Positions 16,167 to 24,989 are shown, counted from the first letter of the stretch. The stretch is 64,000 bases of DNA from Curtobacterium sp. MMLR14_010 (GCF_001865015.1 NZ_MJGV01000002.1:190494-254493); one strand, 5' to 3'. The notes: generated from the sequence alone by a model not told the origin. A program made the numbers and translations.

Positions 16167-17693
16167 TCAGGCCGTGCGCTCGGCCGGTTCCGCGGTGACG
16201 GTGAGGGTCTGGACGAGTCCCGCGGCCAGCGGTGCCAGGCGGATCTCCACGCGCAGCCGCCCCGAGGTGCCCGGCAGCCACCAGCGCAGGTGCGTCGGTG
16301 TACTCGAGACCTCCTGGACCGGGGCAGCGGAGCGGTCGGCACCCACCTGGGCGACCGCGGCCTCGAGCGCCTGGCGGCGGCGGTCGTACGGCACGTCCAT
16401 CGCGACGTTCGGCGTGCAGATCGTGTCCGCGAGGTCGTCGTCCCAGGCCACGAGGAGTCGGGACACGGCTGCCTGCGCGTCACGGGTCTCGGGGAGGACC
16501 GTGGTCGTCACGCCGGTCGTCGAGCGGTTCGACGTGCCGGTCGTCGCGCGGTTCGACTCGCCGGTCGTCGTGGCGAGGAGCAGGTCGTGCGCGGTCTCTG
16601 CCGCGACGGCGACCTTGGCCTGCGTGGCGTTCTCGAACGCGACGACACCGAGGCCGTCCCGCACCGACCACCGCATGTGCGCCGAGAAGCCCGGGTAGCC
16701 GCCCGAGTGCGACACGATCGCGCCGTGGTGGTCGTCCTGCTCGACGAACACCCCGAAGCCGTAGCCGACCGGACGTCCCGCCCCCGGCTCGGCCCTGCGC
16801 GGGATGTGCCGCATGGCCTGCTGCATGAGCCGTCGGTCGGCGGCGGAGACCGGACCGTCCTCGGCCACCGTGCCCGGTCGCCGGATCGGCGCGAAGGCCG
16901 ACGAGAGGTGCCGCGCCCACCGCGACAGGTCCGTCACGGTGGAGTACAGGCCGCCGATCGCGGAGAACGCTCCTGGTCCGGTCAGCGGGAGCGGTTCGAA
17001 GTCGCCGTGGTGCGGGCGGACCCCGGTCACGACGTACCCGTGGGCGTCGTGCTCGCTGAACACGGTGTCGTCGAGTCCGAGCGGTCGGAGCACGACGTCG
17101 CTGGCGACCTCGGTGAACGGACGACCGGCGACGACGGACACCACGCGCCCGAGCAGGGCGTAGCCGAGGTTCGAGTAGGCGAAGGCGGTTCCCGGGACCG
17201 AGTCGAAGAGGAGCCCGGCGCGCAGGACGTCGTCGAGTTCGTCGTCGGAGATGGACTCCTGGCGGTCACCCCAGGGGTCGTCGGTCGGGAACCCGGCCGA
17301 CATCGTCAGGAGCATCCGCAGCGTCGGCACGGGGGAGTCCGGTGTCGGGAGCGTCACCCCGGCGAACGCCGGGACGAACGCGGTGACCGGGGCGTCCAGC
17401 GACACCAGGCCGTCGGCGACGAGGGAGAGCAGCGTGGCCGCGGTGACGCTCTTCGTGCAGGACGCGATCCGGTACACCGTGTCGGCGTCGGGCACCCGAC
17501 CGTCACCGCGGTCGCCGTGCCCGCCCGAGGCAACGAGTCCGTCGGCGCCGAACACGCCCCACACCGAGCTCGGGGCGATGCCGCGCTCGACCCGCTCACG
17601 GAACAGGTCGTCGACCTGACCGAGCACGGCGGGGTCGATCGCGGCACGGTCGCCGGCGGGCGCGTCCGACCCCGCCCGGTGGGTCGGCGTCAT
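16167..17693 (-). CDS. Serine hydrolase, beta-lactamase/class C-like
   Basis: 508 residues. Start ATG 17693 overlaps the photolyase stop (ATGA). Catalytic SxxK at Ser78-Lys81 (SCTKS), YSN at 173-175, and HSGGYPGF near residue 345 in place of the KTG box. The last ~150 residues form an extra domain after the hydrolase fold. No signal peptide or membrane segment is seen, so it probably acts in the cytoplasm as an esterase or peptidase rather than as a secreted beta-lactamase. It is the last gene of a marR-phr-hydrolase operon, an unusual partner for a photolyase. Confidence 0.88.
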   Translation of the reverse strand: MTPTHRAGSDAPAGDRAAIDPAVLGQVDDLFRERVERGIAPSSVWGVFGADGLVASGGHGDRGDGRVPDADTVYRIASCTKSVTAATLLSLVADGLVSLDAPVTAFVPAFAGVTLPTPDSPVPTLRMLLTMSAGFPTDDPWGDRQESISDDELDDVLRAGLLFDSVPGTAFAYSNLGYALLGRVVSVVAGRPFTEVASDVVLRPLGLDDTVFSEHDAHGYVVTGVRPHHGDFEPLPLTGPGAFSAIGGLYSTVTDLSRWARHLSSAFAPIRRPGTVAEDGPVSAADRRLMQQAMRHIPRRAEPGAGRPVGYGFGVFVEQDDHHGAIVSHSGGYPGFSAHMRWSVRDGLGVVAFENATQAKVAVAAETAHDLLLATTTGESNRATTGTSNRSTTGVTTTVLPETRDAQAAVSRLLVAWDDDLADTICTPNVAMDVPYDRRRQALEAAVAQVGADRSAAPVQEVSSTPTHLRWWLPGTSGRLRVEIRLAPLAAGLVQTLTVTAEPAERTA

Positions 17694-19039
17694 GACCGCC
17701 GCATCTGGTCGTAGGCGTCGAGGGCGCGCTGCCGGGTCTCCTTGAGGTCGACCATCGGTTCCGGGCGTTCCTCGTCGGCCGGCACCCACCGTCGGACGTA
17801 CTCGCGGTGCTTGTCGAAGCGCTCGAGCTGCCGATCGGGGTTGAACACGCGGAAGTACGGCGCCGCGTCGAACCCGGACCCGGCGACCCACTGCCAGTTG
17901 CCGGCGTTGTTCGCCGGGTCGGCGTCCACGAGGGTGTCCCAGAACCACTGCTCGCCGATGCGCCAGTCCACGAGCAGGTTCTTCACGAGGAAGCTCGCCG
18001 TGGCCAGGCGGACCCGGTTGTGCATCGCGCCGGAGCTCCAGAGCTCCCGCATTCCGGCGTCGACCAGGTCGAAGCCCGTGTGGCCCTGGTACCAGCGCTG
18101 CAGTTCGTCCTCCGACGCGTCGCGCCACGGGAACGCGTCGAACTCCCGGCGGACGTTGACGGTGGCGAGCTGCTCGCAGTGGAAGTACTCGTTCCAGTTG
18201 AACTCACGCCACGCGAGCTGCCGGAGGAACGCCGGGGCCTGCTGGCGCTGGTGCGGCTCGAGTCGACCGTGCAGGCGGTGCCACACCTGGTACGGGCTGA
18301 TCTCGCCCCAACGCAGGTGCGGGGAGAGGTCGCTCGTGGCCGCCATCGCGGGTTCGTCGCGCTGGTCGTAGTCCTCGAGCGCGTTGTCGACGAAGTCCTC
18401 GAGGAGCTTCGCCGCGCCGCGCTCACCCGGGTTCCAGGCGTCGCGGAGTCCGCCGGCCCAGTCCGGTGCGGTCGGCAGCAGCGCCCAGTCGTCGAGGTCG
18501 TCGCCGGCGGCGTCGGACGGGGACGGCAGCTCGCGCGGCTTCGGGAGCGGGTGCCGCGGTTCCGGCATGGCCTGGGCCGCCCGCCAGAACGGCGTGAAGA
18601 CCTTGTACGGCTCGCCCTGCCCGGTGCGGACCGTCCACGGTTCCCACAGCAGGGCGGCCGCGAAGCTGTGGGCCTCGACGCCGCGGTCGGTCAGGGACGC
18701 CTTGATCCCGGCGTCGATGTCGCGCTCGACCGGGCCGTAGCGGCGGTTCCAGAACACCCCGTCGGCGCCGGTGTCCGCGACGAGCTGGTCGATGACCTCG
18801 GCCGCGGCACCACGGCGCAGGACGAGCCGCGACCCGTGCCCGCGCAGGTCGGCGTCGAGCGAGGCGAGCGAGTGGTGCAGCCACCAGCGTGCGGCGGCGC
18901 CGAGCGGGCGGATGCCGGCGCTCTCGTCGTCGAGCACGTAGATGACGGTCAGGTCGCCACCGTGGTCCATCCCCGCGCGGAGCGCCGGGTTGTCGGCGAG
19001 CCGCAGGTCGTCCCGCAGCCAGACCACTGCGCCCGTCAT
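17690..19039 (-). CDS. phrB: Deoxyribodipyrimidine photolyase
   Basis: 449 residues. N-terminal alpha/beta antenna domain (AVVWLRDDLRLADNPAL) and C-terminal FAD-binding helical domain with WREFNWNEYF, NRVRLATASFLVKNLLVDWR and NWQWVAGSGFDAAPYFRVFNP, typical of class I CPD photolyases. It repairs UV-induced cyclobutane dimers using blue light. Starts inside the marR stop (ATGA) and ends inside the serine hydrolase start, so the three are tightly coupled. Confidence 0.95.
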   Translation of the reverse strand: MTGAVVWLRDDLRLADNPALRAGMDHGGDLTVIYVLDDESAGIRPLGAAARWWLHHSLASLDADLRGHGSRLVLRRGAAAEVIDQLVADTGADGVFWNRRYGPVERDIDAGIKASLTDRGVEAHSFAAALLWEPWTVRTGQGEPYKVFTPFWRAAQAMPEPRHPLPKPRELPSPSDAAGDDLDDWALLPTAPDWAGGLRDAWNPGERGAAKLLEDFVDNALEDYDQRDEPAMAATSDLSPHLRWGEISPYQVWHRLHGRLEPHQRQQAPAFLRQLAWREFNWNEYFHCEQLATVNVRREFDAFPWRDASEDELQRWYQGHTGFDLVDAGMRELWSSGAMHNRVRLATASFLVKNLLVDWRIGEQWFWDTLVDADPANNAGNWQWVAGSGFDAAPYFRVFNPDRQLERFDKHREYVRRWVPADEERPEPMVDLKETRQRALDAYDQMRRS

Positions 19040-19662
19040 GCGGAGGCCGTGTCGGTCGTGGCGCCGCGCCGTGCGGTCGGGAGCTCCCCGGTGGCCACGC
19101 GGAGCTTGGTGCAGAGGTCGGTGAGCGTGCGGAGCTCGGCGTCGTCGAGGCCAGCGCTGAGCTGCTCGGCGATGCTGGTGGCGTGCTGGACCGCGACGGC
19201 GCGGTAGACGTCGAACCCGTGCGGCGTCAGGGCGACGATGACCCCGCGGGCATCGGTCGGGTCCGGCTGCTTCTCGACGATCCCACGCGAGGCGAGTCGG
19301 TCGACCAGGCGGCTGACGCTCGGCTGCGTGAGGAGGAGGTGCCCGGTGAGGTCACGCATCCGGCACCGACGGCCCGGCTGCGTGGAGAGGTTGAAGCACA
19401 CGTCGTACTCGTTGAACGAGATCTCGTCCCCCGGGAACTCGCTGTTGAGGTTCCGCATGACGGACACCTGCGCCCGGAAGAGGGCTTCCCACGCCGAGAC
19501 GGCGACGGCCTTCTCGCTGCGGGTCGGGTCCGGGACGACGGTCCTGTCGTGCCCGAGCGTCCTGGCGTCCAGGAGTGTCGGCTCGTCCACGAGCGCCTTG
19601 TCGTCCACGGTCGCGGTCCTCTCGGTCGGGTGGCTCACCACACTACCGACGGCGTCGGACAC
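19036..19662 (-). CDS. MarR-family transcriptional regulator
   Basis: About 208 residues from GTG 19662; an upstream in-frame ATG (19773) would place a strong hairpin inside the gene, so I reject it. The MarR winged helix spans roughly residues 85-185 (MRDLTGHLLLTQPSVSRLVDRLASRGIVEKQPDPTDAR region), preceded by a longer than usual N-terminal extension of ~70 residues. First gene of the operon with photolyase and serine hydrolase, which it probably controls. The start remains uncertain, no clear Shine-Dalgarno being visible. Confidence 0.82.
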   Translation of the reverse strand: MSDAVGSVVSHPTERTATVDDKALVDEPTLLDARTLGHDRTVVPDPTRSEKAVAVSAWEALFRAQVSVMRNLNSEFPGDEISFNEYDVCFNLSTQPGRRCRMRDLTGHLLLTQPSVSRLVDRLASRGIVEKQPDPTDARGVIVALTPHGFDVYRAVAVQHATSIAEQLSAGLDDAELRTLTDLCTKLRVATGELPTARRGATTDTASA

Positions 19663-19714
19663 TGGCCGGCCACGTCGCCGCTGGTCCGTCAGCGGCGCGG
19701 GCGCGGGAACGCAC

Positions 19715-19747
19715 GAGGGCCGGTCGTCCTGGGGACGACCGGCCCTC
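19715..19747 (-). terminator. Perfect 15-bp hairpin upstream of the marR operon
   Basis: Arms GAGGGCCGGTCGTCC and GGACGACCGGCCCTC with a 3-base loop. It lies between the stop of the winged-helix gene (19922) and the marR start on the same strand, so it ends the former transcript, or attenuates the marR operon if that message starts near the TTATAC at about 19820. Confidence 0.7.
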
Positions 19748-19921
19748 TCCCTTGCACCAAGAGTGTCCTGCAATCACATTCCACAGCCGCTGCCACAGCA
19801 AACAACGACTGCAGGACCGACTGTATAACGACGGGGTAACGGGCGCCAGCGGCAATCTGGTTCGTTGCCTGCGAGTTCCCTTGGAGCCGCGCGAGCGAGG
19901 GGCAGACGGACTGCCCGGTGC

Positions 19922-20689
19922 TCAGAACAGGTCGGGCGACGGGGTGGAGGCGTAGCGGACGGCGACGTCGGCGTGGCGGTCGAAGCGGTAGCCGACACCG
20001 CGGACGGTGCGGACGATCTCCTCGAACGCGCCGAGCTTGGAGCGGAGGCGACGGACGTGCACGTCGATGGTGCGCTCGTTCGGGGTCTCGTCCTCGCCGT
20101 CGGACCACAGGCCCTCGATGATCGCGGAGCGGTCCACGGTGCGCCCTTCGCGGAGCACGAGGAACTGCAGCAGCTCGAACTCCTTGAACGTCAGCGGAGC
20201 GGCCTCGCCGTCGAGCGTGACGCGCTTCCGGGAGATGTCGATGACGACGCCGGTCTCCTCGGGCTCGGGCTTCTCGGCCTGCTTCCGCGCGGCGACGGCC
20301 GACCGGTCCTGCAGGGCGAGTCGGACGACGTCGACGTCGCGCCCACCGGAGTGCTCGGCGGCGACGGCCACCGCGGCGTAGGTCTCCGCGGTGGGGACCA
20401 GCTGCGCGGTGAGGGCCTTGAGCTGCTCGACGACGGCGGCGAGCGTGGTGCCGGCTGCGGCGGCCTTCTCCTCGTCGATGCCGACGTAGAGCGCGAAGCC
20501 ACGAGCCTCGGTGCCCTCGGGCAGGGCGCGGTTCCGCGGCGGGGCGACCACCGGACTCGTCGGGACGGTCGTGCGCTCCGGCTGGACCGCGGCGCGACGG
20601 GGACGGATCGGCGTCACCGTGCCGAGGTCGATCGGGGCCGGAGCTGCGGCGCGGAGGGTGGTCCTGGGCTGGGGGATGGTGAGCGACAT
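19922..20689 (-). CDS. Winged-helix (OmpR/PhoB-type DNA-binding) regulator without receiver domain
   Basis: 255 residues from ATG 20689 (GGAG eight bases before). Residues ~155-245 are an OmpR-type DNA-binding domain: LTFKEFELLQFLVLREGRTV, then ERTIDVHVRRLRSKLG and VRGVGYRF. The N-terminal half is not a response-regulator receiver; residues ~60-110 (FALYVGIDEEKAAAAG...) form an unrecognised small domain after a Pro/Arg-rich stretch. No kinase is adjacent. Its message has a ~370-base leader from a consensus promoter at 21067-21095. Confidence 0.85.
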   Translation of the reverse strand: MSLTIPQPRTTLRAAAPAPIDLGTVTPIRPRRAAVQPERTTVPTSPVVAPPRNRALPEGTEARGFALYVGIDEEKAAAAGTTLAAVVEQLKALTAQLVPTAETYAAVAVAAEHSGGRDVDVVRLALQDRSAVAARKQAEKPEPEETGVVIDISRKRVTLDGEAAPLTFKEFELLQFLVLREGRTVDRSAIIEGLWSDGEDETPNERTIDVHVRRLRSKLGAFEEIVRTVRGVGYRFDRHADVAVRYASTPSPDLF

Positions 20690-20941
20690 GGTGGTTCTCC
20701 GTGCGATGTGGCCGGGACTGCTCCCGCAGTGCGGCCGGTGTCGAATGCGTCGTCCCGGGTGGCGTCCGCCGGAGCGGGACGCGGACTTGCCCAGCGGTCC
20801 TGCTGCGGACCGGGGCTGGCCGGGGATGCGGGGCAACGACCTCGAGACGGGACGTGTCGCGTCGTCGGTGGTCGTCACCCGGGGATCACGCGCTCGCGAC
20901 GGGGGTGGTGTCGCGGGGGATCCGGCTGGAACGGGTACCGG

Positions 20942-21058
20942 TCAGGCACACATTCGACAACGCATGACCGTCGCCGGCATCATCATGCCGGTCGTCCCCA
21001 CTGCCCCTGCGGAGGAGCACGCCTCGGAGAGGACGCGGGTGGACACGAGTGCAGTCAT
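20942..21058 (-). CDS. Putative leaderless upstream ORF, 38 residues
   Basis: An ATG stands about 9 bases after the -10 box of a TTGACA-17-TGATAC promoter, so transcription should begin at or within a few bases of this start codon. The peptide has three consecutive Met codons (25-27) and a Cys-rich end (CRMCA). No homologue is recognised. It may be a regulatory leader peptide for the downstream winged-helix gene or simply a chance frame. Confidence 0.35.
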   Translation of the reverse strand: MTALVSTRVLSEACSSAGAVGTTGMMMPATVMRCRMCA

Positions 21059-21066
21059 GGACACGA

Positions 21067-21095
21067 GTATCAGCGGTATACCAAGCCGCTGTCAA
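21067..21095 (-). promoter_or_regulatory. Near-consensus housekeeping promoter for the winged-helix gene
   Basis: On the minus strand TTGACA (21095-21090), 17-base spacer, TGATAC (21072-21067). Best -35/-10 match seen in the window. One of two 11-base direct repeats TGGACACGAGT overlaps the -10. Confidence 0.75.
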
Positions 21096-21130
21096 CCGTC
21101 CGACCGGACGGTGTGGCGTGGTGCGACCGG

Positions 21131-21766
21131 TTACTCGGCCAGGCCGTAGAGGCGGTCGCCAGCGTCGCCGAGGCCGGGGACGATGTACCCGTTCTCGTCG
21201 AGGCGCTCGTCGAGCGCACCGAGCACGATCGTGACGTCACGGTCGCCGACCGCTTCCTCGACGGCCTTGAGCCCCTCGGGGGCACCGAGGATGCAGACGC
21301 ACGTGACGTCCTCGGCTCCGCGGGCGAACAGGAAGTCGATCGCCGCCGCGAGGGTGCCACCCGTGGCCAGCATCGGGTCGAGCACGAAGCACTGGCGGCC
21401 CGACAGGTCATCCGGCAGACGTTCGGCGTAGGTCTGCGGCTCGAGGGTCTCCTCGTTGCGCGCCATGCCGAGGAAGCCGACCTCTGCGGTCGGGACGAGC
21501 TTGACCATGCCCTCGAGCATGCCGAGGCCGGCGCGGAGGATCGGCACGACGAGCGGGCGCGGCTTCGCGATGGCGACGCCCATGGTCTGCGCGACCGGGG
21601 TCGAGATCGGCGTGGCGGTGACGCGGACGTTCCGGGTGGCCTCGTACGCGAGGAGCGTGACGAGCTCCTCGGTCAGCGCCCGGAAGGTGGGCGAAGGCGT
21701 GGTCCGGTCGCGGAGCACCGAGAGCTTGTGCGTGATGAGCGGGTGGTCGGCGACGTGGACTCGCAT
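21131..21766 (-). CDS. upp: Uracil phosphoribosyltransferase
   Basis: 211 residues, family length. PRPP-binding motif DPMLATGGT (about residues 132-140), [10 protein letters not shown] and the C-terminal [16 protein letters not shown] uracil-binding segment. Salvages uracil to UMP with PRPP in the cytoplasm. Transcribed divergently from tadA; TACGCT seven bases before its ATG suggests a leaderless message. Confidence 0.96.
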   Translation of the reverse strand: MRVHVADHPLITHKLSVLRDRTTPSPTFRALTEELVTLLAYEATRNVRVTATPISTPVAQTMGVAIAKPRPLVVPILRAGLGMLEGMVKLVPTAEVGFLGMARNEETLEPQTYAERLPDDLSGRQCFVLDPMLATGGTLAAAIDFLFARGAEDVTCVCILGAPEGLKAVEEAVGDRDVTIVLGALDERLDENGYIVPGLGDAGDRLYGLAE

Positions 21767-21773
21767 AGGGTCG

Positions 21774-21779
21774 AGCGTA
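21774..21779 (-). promoter_or_regulatory. -10 box of leaderless upp promoter
   Basis: TACGCT on the minus strand, seven bases before the ATG at 21766. Confidence 0.55.
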
Positions 21780-21836
21780 CCGTGCCCCGTGCCGACCAGC
21801 GGTCGCGGCCGTCACCGAGGAACCCCAGGAGGACCC

Positions 21837-22304
21837 GTGGAGCAGCCCGCCGGCCGTCCGTACGTGGCGGCGATGGAACGGGCGCTCGAGGAGGCCCGGG
21901 CGTGCCTCGCGACCGGGGACGTCCCCGTCGGTGCCGTGGTGCTCGACGACCACGGAGTCGTGGTGGCGACCGGACGGAACGAACGCGAGGCGACGCAGGA
22001 CCCGACCGCGCACGCCGAGGTCCTCGCGCTCCGGGCAGCAGCCGCGGCGACGGGGGACTGGCACCTCGACCGGCACACGCTCGTCGTCACGCTCGAGCCC
22101 TGCCCGATGTGCGCCGGCGCGGTCCTCGCCGCCCGGGTGCCACGGGTCGTGTTCGGGGCGTGGGACCCGAAGGCCGGTGCGTCCGGCAGCGTCTACGACA
22201 TCGCCCGCGACCGTCGACTGCCCCACCGGACCGAGGTCGTCGCCGGGGTGCTGGAGGAGCAGTGCGCCGCGCTCCTCGACGACTTCTTCCGCGAGCGCCG
22301 CTGA
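21837..22304 (+). CDS. tadA: tRNA-specific adenosine deaminase
   Basis: 155 residues from GTG 21837, with AGGAGG seven bases before it. Zinc-binding deaminase motifs: His59-Ala-Glu61 (HAE) and Pro-Cys89-Pro-Met-Cys92. TadA converts A34 of tRNA-Arg(ACG) to inosine. The adjacency to upp, divergent here, is common in actinobacteria. Ends 12 bases from the convergent cation transporter gene. Confidence 0.93.
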   Translation: MEQPAGRPYVAAMERALEEARACLATGDVPVGAVVLDDHGVVVATGRNEREATQDPTAHAEVLALRAAAAATGDWHLDRHTLVVTLEPCPMCAGAVLAARVPRVVFGAWDPKAGASGSVYDIARDRRLPHRTEVVAGVLEEQCAALLDDFFRERR

Positions 22305-22316
22305 CGCGGCGACCGC

Positions 22317-23273
22317 TCAGTCTGCTGCGCGGATGACGATCGCCTCGGTCGGCGGACGCGGCCCGGTCCGGAGCACGTCGGGTTCGACGTAGATGACCCG
22401 GGCGACGGGGACGGCCGCGCGCACGCGCTGCTCGACGGTGTCGATGCCCGCGGCGACGTCGCCGAGGCGCCGGTCCCCGTCGACGGCGACCTTCACGCCC
22501 ACCATGAGCTCGTCCGGGCCGAGGTACAGGGTCTTGATGTGGATGATCGACTCGACCTCGGGACCGTCGAGCACGGCCGCCTTGATCGCGGTCACGTCGG
22601 CGGCGCTGGCGCCCTCGCCCACGAGCAGGCTCTTCGTCTCGACGCCGAGGACGAGCGCCACGGCGATGAGCAGCACGGCGATGAGCACGGTGCCGATCGC
22701 GTCGAAGACGCTGTTGCCGGTCAGCGCGGTGAGCCCGACGCCGAAGAACGCGAAGACGAGCCCGATCAGTGCAGCGGTGTCCTCGAGCATCACGACGGGC
22801 AGCTCCGGCGCCTTCGCCCGGCGCACGTACTGCACCCACGAGAGCGAGCCCTTGTTCGGCTTCGCCTCCTTCAGTGCGGTGCGGAGCGAGAAGCCCTCGA
22901 GCCCGATGGCGATGAGGAGCACCGCCATCGGCAGCCACCAGTTGTCGAGCGGGTGCGGGTCGGCGAACTTCTCGATGCCCTCGTAGAGCGAGAACACGCC
23001 ACCGACCGAGAACAGCACGATCGACACGACGAAGGCGTAGACGTAGCGCTCCCGGCCGTAGCCGAACGGGTGCTCCTCGTCCGCGGCCCGTCGGGCGCGT
23101 CGGCCGCCGAGCAGCAGCAGGAGCTGGTTGGCGGAGTCGGCGAGCGAGTGCACGCCCTCCGCGAGCATCGACGCGGACCCGCTGATCGCGGCGGCGATGA
23201 ACTTCACGATCGCGATGCCGACGTTCGCACCGAGTGCGGCGAAGATGGCCCGGTTGCCTCCGGAAGCGCTCAC
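22317..23273 (-). CDS. Cation diffusion facilitator family transporter
   Basis: 318 residues from GTG 23273. About six membrane segments; TM2 region has the metal-site pattern GVHSLADSANQ (HxxxD) and TM5 has EDTAALIG (E/DxxxD-like). The cytoplasmic C-terminal domain (from ~residue 215) includes IIHIKTLYLGPDELMVGVKV. CDF proteins export divalent cations such as Zn2+, Fe2+ or Mn2+ by proton antiport. Substrate not resolved. Divergent from proC with 63 bases between them. Confidence 0.92.
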   Translation of the reverse strand: MSASGGNRAIFAALGANVGIAIVKFIAAAISGSASMLAEGVHSLADSANQLLLLLGGRRARRAADEEHPFGYGRERYVYAFVVSIVLFSVGGVFSLYEGIEKFADPHPLDNWWLPMAVLLIAIGLEGFSLRTALKEAKPNKGSLSWVQYVRRAKAPELPVVMLEDTAALIGLVFAFFGVGLTALTGNSVFDAIGTVLIAVLLIAVALVLGVETKSLLVGEGASAADVTAIKAAVLDGPEVESIIHIKTLYLGPDELMVGVKVAVDGDRRLGDVAAGIDTVEQRVRAAVPVARVIYVEPDVLRTGPRPPTEAIVIRAAD

Positions 23274-23324
23274 TGTGACCCCTGTCTCGAACCTGCTGCT
23301 CGATCCTACGGGCAGCCCGCTCGG

Positions 23325-23330
23325 TAGGGT
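23325..23330 (+). promoter_or_regulatory. -10 box of leaderless proC promoter
   Basis: TAGGGT six bases before the ATG at 23337. Confidence 0.6.
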
Positions 23331-23336
23331 CGGGCC

Positions 23337-24167
23337 ATGACGATCGAACTGCCCCGCACCGCCCTCCTCGGCGTCGGTTCCATGTCCGGCGCGGTCCTCG
23401 ACGGCCTCCTCGCCGCGGGACTCGCCCCGGAGACGGTGGTCCTCACGACGAAGTCCGAGGCGTCCGCGGCGGCGCACCGCGAGCGCGGGCTCGACGCCCA
23501 CGCGAGCGACACCGACCCGGACGCGAACCGTGCCGCCGTGCGCGGGGCGGGCGTCGTCGTGCTCGGCGTGAAGCCCTTCGTGATCGGCGACCTCCTCGAC
23601 GAGGTCGCGGGTGACCTCGAGCCCGGCGCCGTCGTGGTGTCCGTCGCGGTCGGCGTCACGACGGCCGCGATGGAGGCCCGCGTGCCCGACTCCGTCCGCG
23701 TCGTCCGCGCGCTCCCGAACACGCCGATCGGCGTCGGTCACGGCGTCACGGGCATCAGCGGCGGCGCGTCCGCCGACGCCGAGGCCGTCGCCCTGGCATC
23801 GAGCCTGTTCGACGTCTCCGGCTCGGTGATCGAGGTGCCCGAGGACCGGCTCGACGCCCTGTCCGCGGTGTCCGGCTCCGGTCCCGCCTACGTCTTCCTG
23901 CTCATCGAGCAGTGGCAGCAGGCCGCTGAGTCGCTCGGCTTCACCCCGGAGCAGGCCGAGACGATGGTGCAGGGCACGATGCGCGGCGCGGTCGAGCTGC
24001 TCGAGCGGTCCGGTCGCGAGCCAGCTGACCTCCGCCGCGCGGTCACGAGCCCGAAGGGCACGACCGAGCGAGCAGTCGCGGTCCTGCAGGACGCCGACCT
24101 CGCCACGACGCTCCGCCGCGCCGCGGATGCGGCGATCGCGCGTGCCGAGGAGCTGTCGAAGCTCTAG
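23337..24167 (+). CDS. proC: Pyrroline-5-carboxylate reductase
   Basis: 276 residues. N-terminal NAD(P)-binding region LLGVGSMSGAVLDGLL, ALPNTPIGVGHG, and the family signature LSAVSGSGPAYVFLLIEQW plus VTSPKGTTERAV near the C-terminus. It performs the last step of proline synthesis. In mycobacteria proC is next to the BldC-like and bS22 genes; here ktrAB and an arsR gene are placed between them. Confidence 0.95.
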   Translation: MTIELPRTALLGVGSMSGAVLDGLLAAGLAPETVVLTTKSEASAAAHRERGLDAHASDTDPDANRAAVRGAGVVVLGVKPFVIGDLLDEVAGDLEPGAVVVSVAVGVTTAAMEARVPDSVRVVRALPNTPIGVGHGVTGISGGASADAEAVALASSLFDVSGSVIEVPEDRLDALSAVSGSGPAYVFLLIEQWQQAAESLGFTPEQAETMVQGTMRGAVELLERSGREPADLRRAVTSPKGTTERAVAVLQDADLATTLRRAADAAIARAEELSKL

Positions 24168-24180
24168 ACGCCCCCACAGG

Positions 24181-24224
24181 ACGGACGGGAGGCTCGTGGC
24201 GGCGCCGCCACGAGCCTCCCCCCA
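24181..24224. repeat. Palindromic repeat, GACGGGAGGCTCG family, copy 3
   Basis: Arms GGGAGGCTCGTGGCG (24187-24201) and CGCCACGAGCCTCCC (24206-24220), 15 bases, perfect. The outer right side has decayed (CCCCACC instead of GTCCGTCC). Located between convergent proC and ktrA. Confidence 0.8.
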
Positions 24225-24293
24225 CCGGCACGGCCTGTCTGCCGCTGGCGCGTCAGCCAGGGACCGGCGGCGTGGGCCCAGTCCGTCCTTTGC

Positions 24294-24989
24294 TCACTCC
24301 AGGGCGGCGAAGCGCTCCAGCGCGGTGGTGGACCCGGAGACGATGATGACGTCGTGCTCGCCGATCACGCTCTCCGGTGTCGCCGGCACGAACGGCTCGC
24401 CCGGGGGCTTGATGCCGAGGACCGTGAGCCCGAAGCGGGTGCGGATGACGGTCGTGGCGAGGTCCTTCCCGCGCACCGTGCGCGGCGGGAACATCTTGAC
24501 CACGGCGAAGTCGTCGTCGAACTCGATGAAGTCGAGCATCCGGCCGGAGACCAGGTGCGCCGTGCGCTCGCCGGCTTCGCGTTCGGGGTAGACGACGTGG
24601 TTGGCGCCGATGCGCGACAGGATCGTGCCGTGCGAGCGGCTGATGGCCTTCGCCCAGATCTGTGGGATGCCGAGGTCGACGAGGTTCGCGGTGATGAGCA
24701 CGCTCGACTCGAGGTCGCTGCCCGTGCCGACGACGGCGATCGGGAAGTCACCGGCGCCGATCTGGCGGAGGGCGTCGATGTCGGTGGCGTCGGCCTGGAC
24801 GGCGTGGGTGACGCGGTCCGACCACTTCTGGACCAGGCCGGCGTCGGTGTCGACGACCAGGACCTCGCGGTCCTGTCGCTCGAGCTGGCCGGCGGTCGCG
24901 GCGCCGAAGCGGCCGAGACCGATCACCAGGACGGGTGCGTCGTGGCTGACGGCGCCGAGCGGGTGCGGCGGGCGGGTTCGGTCAGCCAA
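24294..24989 (-). CDS. ktrA: Potassium uptake regulatory subunit, RCK (TrkA-N/TrkA-C)
   Basis: 231 residues, the one-RCK length of KtrA. Rossmann NAD/ATP-binding domain begins VLVIGLGRFGAATAGQLE (~residue 20) and the TrkA-C domain covers about 140-231. The TTG start at 24989 has GGAGAGG seven bases before it and overlaps the ktrB stop by eight bases, indicating translational coupling. KtrA forms an octameric ring that gates KtrB in response to nucleotides. Confidence 0.92.
   Translation of the reverse strand: MADRTRPPHPLGAVSHDAPVLVIGLGRFGAATAGQLERQDREVLVVDTDAGLVQKWSDRVTHAVQADATDIDALRQIGAGDFPIAVVGTGSDLESSVLITANLVDLGIPQIWAKAISRSHGTILSRIGANHVVYPEREAGERTAHLVSGRMLDFIEFDDDFAVVKMFPPRTVRGKDLATTVIRTRFGLTVLGIKPPGEPFVPATPESVIGEHDVIIVSGSTTALERFAALE

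Larger units (their letters stand above)
20690..21130 (-). other. Long untranslated leader of the winged-helix gene, about 440 bp without an annotated gene
   Basis: Holds a near-consensus promoter (21067-21095), two direct repeats TGGACACGAGT (21040-21050 and 21058-21068), a leaderless 38-codon ORF (20942-21058) and a small CCGGCAT/ATGCCGG hairpin around 20983-21000. The rest shows no feature I can name. Confidence 0.6.

Noticed and set aside
19663..19773. Longer MarR start at ATG 19773
   Set aside because: It would translate through a perfect 15-bp hairpin, and the added residues are unlike MarR proteins.
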